Shown piece by piece: positions 25,313 to 33,418 of a DNA stretch of 64,000 bases. This DNA comes from Amycolatopsis tucumanensis (lineage in GTDB: Bacteria; Actinomycetota; Actinomycetes; Mycobacteriales; Pseudonocardiaceae), in contig NZ_JAKGSD010000043.1 of NCBI RefSeq assembly GCF_021654135.1, forward strand, positions 1 to 64,000, in the 5' to 3' direction. The translations under genes and the position numbers were made by a program. The notes below the pieces were generated by a model. The model did no database searches. It was not told where the DNA came from and saw only the letters and a list, made by a program, of their open reading frames with translations. Position 1 is the first letter of the stretch, and the number at the start of each line of letters is the position of its first letter.

Positions 25313-25318
25313 TAGCCT
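25313..25318 (+). promoter_or_regulatory. -10 element of the leaderless cysteine leader ORF
   Basis: TAGCCT at 25313-25318 is followed by 7 bases and then the GTG at 25326, the spacing expected of a leaderless actinobacterial transcript. No clear -35 is seen. Confidence 0.5.
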
Positions 25319-25325
25319 GACGCTC

Positions 25326-25409
25326 GTGTGCAGGCTGCCCCTCACTCTGCTGACGCAACGTCGCGCGGTCGACTTCTGCCGCGTGCGCAGCAGCCTGTGT
25401 CTGCCCTAG
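25326..25409 (+). CDS. Cysteine-containing leader peptide (27 aa), candidate attenuator of DUF4395-cysA-sseC
   Basis: GTG 25326 to TAG 25409 encodes a 27-residue peptide whose second half reads RRAVDFCRVRSSLCLP, with Cys at positions 2, 18 and 25. The motif RRxVDxCRVxSxLC is that of the short 'putative leader peptides' found before sulfur-assimilation genes in actinobacteria, and mycobacterial polycysteine uORFs are known cysteine-responsive attenuators. It has no ribosome-binding site and fits leaderless translation from TAGCCT. It ends 88 bp before DUF4395. It is too short for ordinary gene callers. Confidence 0.7.
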   Translation: MCRLPLTLLTQRRAVDFCRVRSSLCLP

Positions 25410-25497
25410 CGGGTCCGCCTCAGCCGTACCCGCTTCTCCCCCCGCCGGAAAAACCCATTCCGACGCGCGCTCACGCGCGCCCCGCCAGGGAGGTGAC

Positions 25498-25929
25498 ATG
25501 TCAGCAGGCCCAGCCGTAGACCCCCGTGGACCGCGCTTCGCGGCCGTCATCACGACCGTCGTGCTCGCGGTGGTCCTGATCACGGGCTGGTGGCCGTTGC
25601 TGGCCGTCCAGACGGTCGTGTTCGCGATCGGCGCGTTCATCGGGCTCAAGCCGGCCCCGTACTCGCTGCTCTACCGCTACCTCGTGGCGCCCCGGCTCGC
25701 GCCGACGTCCGAGCGGGAGGACGCGGCGCCGCTGCGGTTCGCCCAGGCGGTCGGGTTCGTGTTCGCGCTGGTCGGCACCATCGGCTACGCCACCGGGGTC
25801 ACCGCGCTCGGCATCGTCGCGACGGCGTTCGCGCTGTTCGCGGCGTTCCTCAACGCGGCCTTCAACTTCTGCCTCGGCTGCGAGATGTACCTCCTGATCC
25901 GGCGCGTGGCGCCGAGCCAGGCTTCCTGA
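25498..25929 (+). CDS. DUF4395 integral membrane protein
   Basis: A 143-residue protein with about four membrane helices and a CLGC motif near the C-terminus (NFCLGCEMYLLIRR), typical of DUF4395. ATG 25498 follows GGGAGGTGAC. Proteins of this family are encoded beside thioredoxin-like and rhodanese genes across actinobacteria and are thought to work in thiol or sulfur metabolism; biochemical function is unproven. It is first in the operon with cysA and sseC. Confidence 0.87.
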   Translation: MSAGPAVDPRGPRFAAVITTVVLAVVLITGWWPLLAVQTVVFAIGAFIGLKPAPYSLLYRYLVAPRLAPTSEREDAAPLRFAQAVGFVFALVGTIGYATGVTALGIVATAFALFAAFLNAAFNFCLGCEMYLLIRRVAPSQAS

Positions 25930-25968
25930 CAGTCCACCCACGAGAAGAAGAAAGCGAGTAGTGCTCTC

Positions 25969-26808
25969 ATGAGCCGTGAAGACGTCCTGGTCACCACGCA
26001 GTGGGCCGAGGAGAACCTGAACACCCCCGGCGTGGTCTTCGCCGAGGTGGACGAGGACACCACCGCCTACGACGGCGGCCACATCCGCGGCGCGGTCAAG
26101 ATCGACTGGAAGACCGAGCTGCAGGACCCGGTCCGCCGCGACTTCGTCGACAAGGCGGGCTTCGAGGCCCTCCTGTCGGAGAAGGGCATCTCCAACGACG
26201 ACCTGGTCGTCCTGTACGGCGGCAACAACAACTGGTTCGCCGCCTACGCGTACTGGTACTTCAAGCTGTACGGCCACGACAAGGTCAAGCTGCTCGACGG
26301 CGGCCGCAAGAAGTGGGAGCTGGACGGCCGCGAGCTGACCTCCGACGAGGTCAAGCGCGAGCGCACCAACTACGCCGCCAAGGAGCCGGACACCTCGATC
26401 CGCGCCTTCCGCGACGAGGTCGTCGACGCGATCGGCACCAAGAACCTGGTCGACGTCCGCTCGCCCGACGAGTTCTCCGGCAAGCTGCTGGCCCCGGCGC
26501 ACCTGCCGCAGGAGTCGGCGCAGCGCGGCGGCCACATCCCGACGGCGCTGAACGTGCCGTGGGCCAAGACCGCGAACGAGGACGGCACCTTCAAGACCGC
26601 CGAGGAGCTCATTGAGCTCTACAACGAGGCGGGCCTGGACACGTCCAAGGCGACCATCGCCTACTGCCGCATCGGTGAGCGCTCCAGCCACACCTGGTTC
26701 GCGCTGCACGAGCTGATCGGGCTCGAGGACGTGAAGAACTACGACGGTTCGTGGACCGAGTACGGCTCGCTGGTCGGCGTGCCGATCGAAACCGGAACGG
26801 GGAAGTGA
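25969..26808 (+). CDS. cysA: Thiosulfate sulfurtransferase (two-domain rhodanese) CysA
   Basis: A 279-residue two-domain rhodanese. The N-terminal, inactive domain has GGHIRGAVKIDW; the C-terminal domain carries the catalytic loop CRIGERSSHTW with Cys233. It is close to mycobacterial CysA2/CysA3 (thiosulfate:cyanide sulfurtransferase, named cysA there although it is not the sulfate ABC ATPase). It lies 39 bp after DUF4395 and 2 bp before sseC. Confidence 0.94.
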   Translation: MSREDVLVTTQWAEENLNTPGVVFAEVDEDTTAYDGGHIRGAVKIDWKTELQDPVRRDFVDKAGFEALLSEKGISNDDLVVLYGGNNNWFAAYAYWYFKLYGHDKVKLLDGGRKKWELDGRELTSDEVKRERTNYAAKEPDTSIRAFRDEVVDAIGTKNLVDVRSPDEFSGKLLAPAHLPQESAQRGGHIPTALNVPWAKTANEDGTFKTAEELIELYNEAGLDTSKATIAYCRIGERSSHTWFALHELIGLEDVKNYDGSWTEYGSLVGVPIETGTGK

Positions 26809-26810
26809 CG

Positions 26811-27119
26811 ATGAGTGCTGACGGTTGCGGCGCGCCGGTCCAGACGGCTACGCCCGCGGACATCGACACCAACGGTCAGGTCGTGGTGGCCGGCAAGGTC
26901 GTCGGCGGCGACGGCCCGGTCGGCGGCGCCTACGTGCGCCTGCTGAACGGTGACGGCGACTTCGCCGGCGAGGTCCAGGCCTCCCCGGAGGGCGACTTCC
27001 GGTTCTACGCCGCGCCCGGCGCCTGGACGGTGCGTGCCCTGCACCGCTCGGGCAACGGCGAAGCCTCGGTGACCGCCGAAGGCCCCGGCCTGCACCAGGT
27101 CGCGATCTCGGTCGGCTGA
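26811..27119 (+). CDS. sseC: SseC / DUF1416 protein
   Basis: A 102-residue protein of the DUF1416 family, with a CNA-B-like beta-sandwich pattern (VVVAGKVVGGDGPVGGAYVR ... SPEGDFRFYAAPGAWTVRAL). It starts at ATG 26811, two bases after the cysA stop, and is always coupled with cysA in mycobacteria (sseC2-cysA2). Its role is unknown but tied to sulfurtransferase function. Confidence 0.92.
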   Translation: MSADGCGAPVQTATPADIDTNGQVVVAGKVVGGDGPVGGAYVRLLNGDGDFAGEVQASPEGDFRFYAAPGAWTVRALHRSGNGEASVTAEGPGLHQVAISVG

Positions 27120-27129
27120 TTCCACCCTC

Positions 27130-27168
27130 GACGGCCACCCCCGCGCACGCCGCGGGGGTGGCCGTCGT
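27130..27168 (+). terminator. Terminator of the cysA-sseC operon
   Basis: A perfect 17-bp stem at 27130-27146 and 27152-27168 (core GGCCACCCCCGCG / CGCGGGGGTGGCC), 5-nt loop, starting 10 bp after the sseC stop. Confidence 0.85.
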
Positions 27169-27257
27169 CGTACCCGGACGAACCCGGCGCCGGGCGTGGT
27201 GCTCACCACGCGGGTGCGGGGCGAGCGAACCCCCTGCCGGCGGCTATCCTGCTGGAC

Positions 27258-27356
27258 GTGGAGATCCTGTTTACGACGCTGCTGGTGCTCGCCGGCATCG
27301 CGATCCTCTGGTTCACCGTGTACGTCGTCTACCGGCTGTACGCCGACCAGCGCTGA
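27258..27356 (+). CDS. Tiny single-span membrane protein (32 aa), leaderless
   Basis: GTG 27258 to TGA 27356 encodes a 32-residue peptide: a short start (MEILFTT), one membrane helix (LLVLAGIAILWFTVYVVY) and a basic tail ending in DQR. A TATCCT -10 element at 27245-27250 lies 7 bases before the GTG, so translation would be leaderless. The stop is 3 bp before the nitrobindin gene, which suggests co-expression. Function unknown; below usual gene-calling size. Confidence 0.6.
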   Translation: MEILFTTLLVLAGIAILWFTVYVVYRLYADQR

Positions 27357-27359
27357 CCG

Positions 27360-27974
27360 ATGACATCCGGCGATGACGCCGTCGCAGCCGCCGCCGAACG
27401 GGCCGAGTCGACGCGCGGGCGCAACCTGCCGCAGTTCGACGACCTGCCGATCCCGGTGGACACCGCGAACCTGCGCGAGGGCGCGAACCTGAACGACGCC
27501 TGCCTGGCGCTGCTGCCGCTCGTCGGCGTGTGGCGCGGGGAGGGCGAGGTCAACTACCCGACCATCGAGGGTCCGCGGCGGATCGCGCAGCAGCTCACCA
27601 TCGCGCACGACGGCCGCCCGTTCCTCTACCACGAGGCCCGGTCCTGGCTGCTCGACGACGACGGCAACGTGGTCCGCGCCGCCGCCCGCGAGGTCGGCTG
27701 GTGGCGCCCGCAGGCCGACGACACGATCGAGCTGCTGCTGGCCCACAACACCGGCATCATCGAGGTCTTCTACGGCAAGCCGCGCACCCAGACGTCCTGG
27801 GAGCTGGGCACCGACGCGGTCGTGCGCACCTCCACGGCCAAGGAGGTCACCGGCGCACAGCGGCTCTACGGCCTGGTCAACAACGGCGACCTCGGTTACG
27901 TCGAGGAGCGCGCGATGGTCGGCGAGCCCATGCAGCCGCACGTGTCCCTCTACCTGAAGCGCGTGGTCGGCTGA
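27360..27974 (+). CDS. Nitrobindin-like FABP-family haem protein (peroxynitrite isomerase)
   Basis: A 204-residue beta-barrel protein. The family motif GxWxGxG is seen as GVWRGEG at residues 56-62, followed by YPTIEG. His194 in the C-terminal MQPHVSLYLKR is the likely haem-iron ligand. The homologue Rv0813c is next to sseC2-cysA2 in M. tuberculosis. Nitrobindins bind ferric haem and isomerise peroxynitrite to nitrate. A 20-40-residue N-terminal extension is low in structure. Confidence 0.9.
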   Translation: MTSGDDAVAAAAERAESTRGRNLPQFDDLPIPVDTANLREGANLNDACLALLPLVGVWRGEGEVNYPTIEGPRRIAQQLTIAHDGRPFLYHEARSWLLDDDGNVVRAAAREVGWWRPQADDTIELLLAHNTGIIEVFYGKPRTQTSWELGTDAVVRTSTAKEVTGAQRLYGLVNNGDLGYVEERAMVGEPMQPHVSLYLKRVVG

Positions 27975-27978
27975 CCTC

Positions 27979-28590
27979 GTGCGCTGGCTGCGCTACGGCC
28001 CGGACGCCGCGCTCGTCGAGTGCGAGTCGCTCGCCGAGATGAGCGCCGTCCGCGCCGCCGTGGTCGCCGCGGGACTGCCCGATCTGGTCGAGGTCGTGCC
28101 GGGGGCGCGCACGGTCCTGATCGCCGCCCGGCCGGGCACACGCGCGCTCGAGCAGGCCCGCAGGCTCGTGGAATCGGCCGACCTGGACGGCGGGGACGGC
28201 GGCGAGCCGCGGGAGATCACCATCGACGTCCGCTACGACGGCGAGGACCTCGACCTGGTCGCACGCACCGCGGGCATCACCGCCGCCGAGGTCGTCGAAC
28301 TGCACACCGGCGCCACCTACACCGTCGCGTTCACCGGGTTCGCCCCCGGCTTCGGCTACCTCACCGGGCTGCCCGAACCGCTCCGCCAGTCGCGTTTGGA
28401 CACTCCACGCACGCGCGTCCCGGCCGGGTCGGTCGCCATCGCGGGCGAGTTCACCGGCGTCTACCCGCGCTCGTCGCCCGGCGGGTGGCGCCTGCTCGGG
28501 CACACCGACGCCGTCCTGTTCGACAGCCGCGCCGAGCGGCCCGCCCTGCTCGCGCCCGGCGACCGCGTGCGGTTCCGGAGGATCGGGTGA
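27979..28590 (+). CDS. pxpB: 5-oxoprolinase subunit PxpB
   Basis: A 203-residue protein of the KipI/PxpB (allophanate hydrolase subunit 1 type) family with TVAFTGFAPGFGYLTGLPE and TPRTRVPAGSVAIAGEFTGVYP, the two hallmark segments. With PxpC it forms the ATP-dependent 5-oxoprolinase that recycles pyroglutamate. No pxpA is in the window. GTG 27979; the stop overlaps the pxpC start by GTGA. Confidence 0.92.
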   Translation: MRWLRYGPDAALVECESLAEMSAVRAAVVAAGLPDLVEVVPGARTVLIAARPGTRALEQARRLVESADLDGGDGGEPREITIDVRYDGEDLDLVARTAGITAAEVVELHTGATYTVAFTGFAPGFGYLTGLPEPLRQSRLDTPRTRVPAGSVAIAGEFTGVYPRSSPGGWRLLGHTDAVLFDSRAERPALLAPGDRVRFRRIG

Positions 28591-29450
28591 GCCGCGCGCT
28601 GGAGGTCGTCGCGACCGGTCCGCTCGCGCTCGTGCAGGACCTCGGCCGCCCCGGGCACGCGCACCTCGGCGTGCCGCCGTCCGGCGCCCTCGACGTCCCG
28701 GCACTGCGGCTGGCGAACCGGCTCGTCGGCAACCCGGAGGGCGCGGCCGGGATCGAGGCGCTGCTCGGCGGGCTCACCGTGACGGCCCGCGCGTCCTGCA
28801 CGGTCGCGGTCACCGGCCCGCCAGTCGCCGTCGCCGTCGACGGCCGCCCGGCGGGCTCGCACGTGCCGGTCCACCTCGCCGCCGGGCAGACCCTGACCAT
28901 CGGGCGGCCGGACACCGGCCTGCGCTGCTACCTCGCCGTCTCCGGCGGCATCGACGTCGAACCCGAGCTGGGCAGCCGCTCGCGCGACGTGCTGTCCGAG
29001 ATCGGGCCGCCGCCACTGGAGCCGGGTGACGTGATGCCGCTGGGCGCGCCTGCCGGGATCCCGGACGGCGCGGACACCGTCACCGCCCCGCCGAACCCGC
29101 CCGCCCTGGTCGTCCCGGTCGTGCTCGGCCCGCGCGACGACTGGTTCGGCGACGCCGCCCACCAGCTGTCCGTGCCGTGGACCGTGACCAGTGAGTCCAA
29201 CCGCGTCGGCCTGCGCCTGGACGGTCCCGCGCTGCGGCGCACCGGCGCGCGCGAGGGCGAGGAACTGCCCAGCGAGGGCGTGATCACCGGCGCGATCCAG
29301 GTGCCGCCGAACGGCCTGCCGGTGGTGTTCCTCGCCGACCACCCGACCACCGGCGGCTACCCGGTGATCGCCGTCGTCGTGCCGCGGGCGCTGCCCGCGC
29401 TCGCGCAGGCCCGGCCGGGCACGACCATCCGCTTCCGCCCCTACGCGTAG
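28587..29450 (+). CDS. pxpC: 5-oxoprolinase subunit PxpC (KipA / biotin-dependent carboxyltransferase-like)
   Basis: A 287-residue protein starting at GTG 28587 inside the pxpB stop. Family segments LVQDLGRPGHAHLGVPPSGALD, GGIDVEPELGSRSRD and ITGAIQVPPNGLPVVFLADHPTTGGYP are intact. It overlaps the convergent pabC-like gene by 10 bp at the 3' end. Confidence 0.92.
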   Translation: MSRALEVVATGPLALVQDLGRPGHAHLGVPPSGALDVPALRLANRLVGNPEGAAGIEALLGGLTVTARASCTVAVTGPPVAVAVDGRPAGSHVPVHLAAGQTLTIGRPDTGLRCYLAVSGGIDVEPELGSRSRDVLSEIGPPPLEPGDVMPLGAPAGIPDGADTVTAPPNPPALVVPVVLGPRDDWFGDAAHQLSVPWTVTSESNRVGLRLDGPALRRTGAREGEELPSEGVITGAIQVPPNGLPVVFLADHPTTGGYPVIAVVVPRALPALAQARPGTTIRFRPYA

Positions 29451-30286
29451 AGGGCTTCGTAGGCCTGCGCCAGCTCGGCGTGGATCGCCGAGGAGTCGCG
29501 CAGCGGCTGGTGGTCCAGGGTGTGCACGCGGGTCAGCTTGCGCACCGACGACGCGAGGAACACCCCGTCGGCGGTGTGCAGGTCGGGCGTCCGGATCATC
29601 TCGATCTTGGTCGACCAGCCCGCCCGCTCGGCGGCGCGGAACACCGCCGCCTGCGTGGTGCCGGGCAGGATGCCGATGCCGGCCGGCGGCGTGTAGAGCG
29701 TCCCGCCGCGCGCCACGATCACGTTCGACGTCGGGCCCTCCAGGACGGAGTTCAAGTCGCTGGCGGTGAAGATCACGTCGTCCGCGCCGCGGCGGGCGGC
29801 CTCCCGCACGGCGGCCATGTTGACCGCGTAGGACAGCGACTTCGCGCCCAGCAGCAGCCACGGCGCGCGCTCGGCCAGCCCCGCGTCGATGCCGCGTTCC
29901 AGGGTCACCACGGCGACCCCCTCGTCGCGGGCGCGCAACACCTTCGGGTCGATTTCGATCCCGAGCGCGAAGGCCGTCGGCTCCCCCTCGGGGTCGGTGC
30001 CGCGGGTGTAGACGAGCTTCAGCGCGAACTCACGGCCGCCTGCCCAGTTGTCGATCACCGCCTGCGCGGCCCGCTGCCACGCCGCGTCGTCCGGCTCCGG
30101 CAGATCCAGCATGGACGCCGACCGCGCCATCCGGTCCAGGTGCGGGCGCAGCTCGCGTGCCTTGCCGTCGGCTACCAGGACCGTTTCGAAGACGCCGTCG
30201 CCGCGCATCAGGCCGAGGTCTTCGACCCGGATGTGCGGTTCGTCCGGATCGGCCAGGTTCCCGTTCAGGAAAGCGAGTACGCGCAT
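29441..30286 (-). CDS. pabC: Aminotransferase class IV, aminodeoxychorismate lyase-like
   Basis: A 281-residue PLP enzyme of fold type IV. The PLP lysine is Lys149 in LGAKSLSYAVN; VLEGPTSNVIV and GILPGTTQAAVF are the conserved phosphate-binding and C-terminal segments. The orthologue Rv0812 in the same neighbourhood acts as aminodeoxychorismate lyase or D-amino acid transaminase, so the exact reaction is not settled by sequence. ATG 30286 (MRVLAFLNG); upstream sequence in frame is antisense to ygfZ. Confidence 0.85.
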   Translation of the reverse strand: MRVLAFLNGNLADPDEPHIRVEDLGLMRGDGVFETVLVADGKARELRPHLDRMARSASMLDLPEPDDAAWQRAAQAVIDNWAGGREFALKLVYTRGTDPEGEPTAFALGIEIDPKVLRARDEGVAVVTLERGIDAGLAERAPWLLLGAKSLSYAVNMAAVREAARRGADDVIFTASDLNSVLEGPTSNVIVARGGTLYTPPAGIGILPGTTQAAVFRAAERAGWSTKIEMIRTPDLHTADGVFLASSVRKLTRVHTLDHQPLRDSSAIHAELAQAYEALYA

Positions 30287-30316
30287 GCGGTCACCGTACT
30301 CACCTAACATCGGGGT

Positions 30317-31444
30317 ATGCCGCTCGTTTCTCCGCTCCTCGCCGCGCCGGGCGCCATCGCGCCGCCGGACGACCACCCCGAGCAGGGCGTGCCCTGGCAC
30401 TGGGGCGACCCGTTCGCCGAGCAGCGCACCGCCGCGCGCAGCGTCGCCGTCGTCGACCGCTCGCACCGCGAGGTGCTGGAGGTGACCGGCCCGGAGCGGT
30501 TGTCCTGGCTGCACCTGGTGATCTCGCAGCACGTCACCGAGCTGGCCGAGGGCACCGGCACCGAGGCGCTGGTGCTGGACAGCCAGGGGCACGTCGACAC
30601 CCACATGGTCCTCGCGCACGTCGGGGAGGCCGTGTACCTGGACACCGACCCGGGGCCGGAGGCGACCAGCGCGCTGCCCAAGGGCGGCAAGCAGACCCTG
30701 CGCGAGTACCTCGAAGCGATGAAGTTCTGGTCCCAGGTGGAGATCAAGGACGTCAGGGACGAGCTGGCGATCCTAACCGTGCTCGGCCCGGAGGCGGGCC
30801 GGGTGCTGTCCGCTTTGGACATCGAGCTGGGCGCCGAGCCGTACTCCGTCGTGCCGGTCGGCCGCGGCTTCGCCCGGCGCATGCCCTGGCCCGGACGGTC
30901 CAGCGTGGACCTGGCCGTGCCGCGCGACGAGCTGGCCGACTGGTGGCGCCGCATCACCGACGCGGGCGCGCGCCCGGCGGGCACGTGGGCGTTCGACGCG
31001 TTGCGGGTCGAGTCGCTGCGGCCGCGGCTGGGTGTGGACACCGACGCGAAGACGATCCCGCACGAGGTGAACTGGATCGGCAGCGCCGCGCACGTCGCCA
31101 AGGGCTGCTACCGCGGGCAGGAGACCGTGGCGAAGGTGTTCAACGTCGGCCGCCCGCCGCGCCGGATGGTGCTGCTGCACCTGGACGGCTCGCCGGAGAT
31201 CTACCCGGAGACCGGGGACCCGGTGAAACTCGGCGACCGGGTCGTCGGGCGGGTCGGCAGCGTCGCGCAGCACCACGAGCTGGGCCCGATCGCGCTGGCC
31301 CTGGTCAAGCGGTCCGCGCCGGTGGACGCCGAGCTGCTCGCCGGGGACGAGGACCGGGTCGTGCAGGCCGCGGTCGACCCCGATTCGGTGCCCGCCGAGG
31401 GCGCCGCGCCGGGCCGGGAGGCCGCCGCTCGCCTGCGCGGGTGA
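30317..31444 (+). CDS. ygfZ: Folate-binding protein YgfZ (GcvT-like)
   Basis: A 375-residue GcvT/YgfZ-fold protein with the signature KGCYRGQET starting at Lys262 (Cys264), which is required for its role in folate-dependent maintenance of Fe-S enzymes. The N-terminal DRSHREVLEVTGPERLSWL and central PHEVNWIGSAAHV are typical. It is the equivalent of Rv0811c, divergent from the pabC-like gene by 30 bp. Confidence 0.9.
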   Translation: MPLVSPLLAAPGAIAPPDDHPEQGVPWHWGDPFAEQRTAARSVAVVDRSHREVLEVTGPERLSWLHLVISQHVTELAEGTGTEALVLDSQGHVDTHMVLAHVGEAVYLDTDPGPEATSALPKGGKQTLREYLEAMKFWSQVEIKDVRDELAILTVLGPEAGRVLSALDIELGAEPYSVVPVGRGFARRMPWPGRSSVDLAVPRDELADWWRRITDAGARPAGTWAFDALRVESLRPRLGVDTDAKTIPHEVNWIGSAAHVAKGCYRGQETVAKVFNVGRPPRRMVLLHLDGSPEIYPETGDPVKLGDRVVGRVGSVAQHHELGPIALALVKRSAPVDAELLAGDEDRVVQAAVDPDSVPAEGAAPGREAAARLRG

Positions 31445-31475
31445 TAACGCACCCGCCCTGGCGCCGGGGCCCGGC

Positions 31476-32054
31476 ATGGAGCACTATGTCCCGGTGATCG
31501 AAGTCCGGCCGGGCGGACGCCGTCGCATCGACCGTGTCCTGGACCCCGCCTACGTGCGGGGTCTCGCCGACCTGTCGCTCGGGCAGCTGCGTGAGCGCCG
31601 GGACGAGGCTGCCCAGGAGGAGACCGATCTCTCCTACCTGCGGCGGCTGCTGCACGCGCGGATCGACATCGTGCGGGCCGAGCAGGAGCGGCGGCGCTCC
31701 GGCGGCGAGAGCATCGTGGACCAGCTCGCCACGATCCTGTCCGACAACGCGCTGCGCCCGGCGCGCGGCTCGGGGCGGTACCAGCAGCTGGAGCCCTCCC
31801 GCGCCGGCGAGTACCGGCGCCAGGCCGAGGCGCTGGTGGGCAACGCCGACCTGACCGACGTGGGCGCGCTCTCGGACGAGAAGCTGGCCGCGACCCTCGA
31901 CGACTACCGGGGCGAGGAGGCGTCGGTGTCGCAGCGCCGTCGCGAGGTGCAGGCCGTGGTGGACCAGCTGAACGCCGAGATCGCCGCCCGCTACGCGAAG
32001 GGCTCGGCCAACGTGGACGACCTGCTGGCCGCCGAACGCGCCGACGACGCCTGA
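31476..32054 (+). CDS. rsiG: RsiG-like anti-sigma factor / aerial mycelium formation protein
   Basis: A 192-residue, highly charged, mostly helical protein. It carries both c-di-GMP signature motifs E-x3-S-x2-R-x3-Q-x3-D of Streptomyces RsiG: a perfect copy at Glu148-Ser152-Arg155-Gln159-Asp163 and a near copy at Glu49-Ser53-Arg56-His60-Asp64, with His in place of Gln. In Streptomyces RsiG binds the sigma factor WhiG when armed with c-di-GMP and blocks sporulation. No whiG is in the window. A diguanylate cyclase is encoded at 9520. Function here is inferred from the motifs. Confidence 0.8.
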   Translation: MEHYVPVIEVRPGGRRRIDRVLDPAYVRGLADLSLGQLRERRDEAAQEETDLSYLRRLLHARIDIVRAEQERRRSGGESIVDQLATILSDNALRPARGSGRYQQLEPSRAGEYRRQAEALVGNADLTDVGALSDEKLAATLDDYRGEEASVSQRRREVQAVVDQLNAEIAARYAKGSANVDDLLAAERADDA

Positions 32055-32058
32055 CGAT

Positions 32059-32078
32059 CGCCCCGGTTCACCGGGGCG
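32059..32078 (+). terminator. Hairpin after the rsiG-like gene
   Basis: CGCCCCGG (32059-32066), loop TTCA, CCGGGGCG (32071-32078), 5 bp after the stop codon. Confidence 0.6.
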
Positions 32079-32082
32079 TCCC

Positions 32083-32324
32083 GCGGCCCGCAGCGACCAC
32101 GACGGCGCCGGCAAGGTGGTCGCCGAGATCACCCGGGCCGGTGGCCGCACCGCCGCCGACGTGACCGACCCCGCCGGGGCCGACCGGCGGCAGATCACCG
32201 TGCACACCGTGGGCGACGTCGCCTACCGGGCCGGGGTGCCGCTGGGGCGGCCCGGCGAGCCCGACGACGTGGCCGCCTGGTTTCCGGCGACGTCCGGTTC
32301 GTCACCGCGGTGCGGTCGTCCTAG
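32083..32324 (+). pseudogene. Remnant of a short-chain dehydrogenase/reductase (SDR)
   Basis: Plus-strand translation gives SDR-like pieces: GKVVAEITRAGGRTAADVTDPAGADR (as in the NAD-binding half), then ITVHTV, then PLGRPGEPDDVAAW (the conserved C-terminal LGRxGxPxDVA). Directly after this the family sequence continues in another frame as SGDVRFVTA, so there is a frameshift near 32285. The Rossmann GxxxGxG start, the Ser-Tyr-Lys catalytic core and the end are missing. It is a decayed, deleted gene. The last bases overlap the stop of the convergent 32321 gene. Confidence 0.65.
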
Positions 32325-33220
32325 TTGAAGTGCTCCCGGGCCGCCAGCTCGCTCCAGTAGTCACGCAGGTCGGTGAACAGCTCGGCGATCTGCTCGACGT
32401 CGCCGGAGCGCAGGGCGTCCATGATGCTGTGCACCTCCTCCGCGCTGGTGTCCGACTCCAGCACCGGGTCGGCGATCAGCTGCACCAGCCCGCCGTAGTC
32501 CAGCTCGACCGCCGACGCCGGGTCGAAGTTCGTCAGCCACCGGGCGGTCTCCGCCAGGATCCGCGCCGGGCCGGAGTCGCCGAGGGTCTCCTCCACCAGC
32601 TCCCGCGCCTCGGCCACCCGCTGGGTCGCGTCGCCCATCGCCACGCGCCAGGAGACCTCGCGCTCCGGGTCGTCCGGGCCCGAGCCCAGGTTCAGCCTGC
32701 GGTGCTTGGGGTCGACCAGCGCGAACCACGGCAGCGGCACGGTCCAGGTGGTGGACAGGACGTGCACGGCGGCCTGCGGCAGATCACCGAGCGCCGAGCT
32801 GGCCCTGGCCTTCAGCTTCTCCTCGCTCACCCCGGTCGAGTCGATCACCGCGGCGTGCAGCGACGGGTGCGCGTCGCCGAGGAAGCTCACCAGCGCCGCG
32901 GCGGAGCGGGCCCGCACCTCCAGCGGGCACACGAGCGGGCCGGGCCCGACCTTCGCGCCGGTGTCGGTGGGCACCTCGGCCGGGTCGAGCACCAGCACGT
33001 CGGAACTCGGCAGCGCGCGCCCGCCGGGCAACTCGCCCGGCAGCAAACGGACGGGACTCGTGGTCTGTGACTTCAGCCACATGAGCTGTTCCCGCTCGGC
33101 GGCGGCCGCGCGGCTCAGCTGGGCCTGTTCGACGGCTTTGCGCAGCCCCGCGGGGGGAGGGTCGCCGAACGCGGACAGGGGCTCGTACACCCGGAGGTAG
33201 GCCACGAACGGTCGGAGCAC
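32321..33220 (-). CDS. Conserved actinobacterial protein of unknown function
   Basis: A 299-residue protein read from GTG 33220 (start VLRPFVAYLRVYEPLSAF). Sequence is soluble with an acidic C-terminal third (SIMDALRSGDVEQIAELFTDLRDYWSELAAREHFN) and no motif I recognise. It is divergent from the DUF3073 gene with about 200 bp between them, an arrangement I believe is conserved in related actinomycetes. The upstream extension of the frame to 33295 lacks family character. Confidence 0.75.
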   Translation of the reverse strand: MLRPFVAYLRVYEPLSAFGDPPPAGLRKAVEQAQLSRAAAAEREQLMWLKSQTTSPVRLLPGELPGGRALPSSDVLVLDPAEVPTDTGAKVGPGPLVCPLEVRARSAAALVSFLGDAHPSLHAAVIDSTGVSEEKLKARASSALGDLPQAAVHVLSTTWTVPLPWFALVDPKHRRLNLGSGPDDPEREVSWRVAMGDATQRVAEARELVEETLGDSGPARILAETARWLTNFDPASAVELDYGGLVQLIADPVLESDTSAEEVHSIMDALRSGDVEQIAELFTDLRDYWSELAAREHFN

Positions 33221-33418
33221 CGTTGAATCGTGGCACGTCGCCGCCCGGTCGCGACCACCGACCGGCGCAATCCCCGACACTGTCGTGACAAGCACACGAA
33301 GCCACGTCGCATTGGACCCCTCGGACAGGGTACGGTGTCACCAGGAACCAATTGTCGAGACGATGCGGGGCCGCCGATTCCCCCGGCCGCCCCGTTCCCT
33401 GTGCGAGGGGGTCGAGCC

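Noticed and set aside
33223..33418. A sigma-70-like promoter (TTGGAC ... TACGGT) before DUF3073
   Set aside because: The spacer is only about 13 bp, too short to be convincing.
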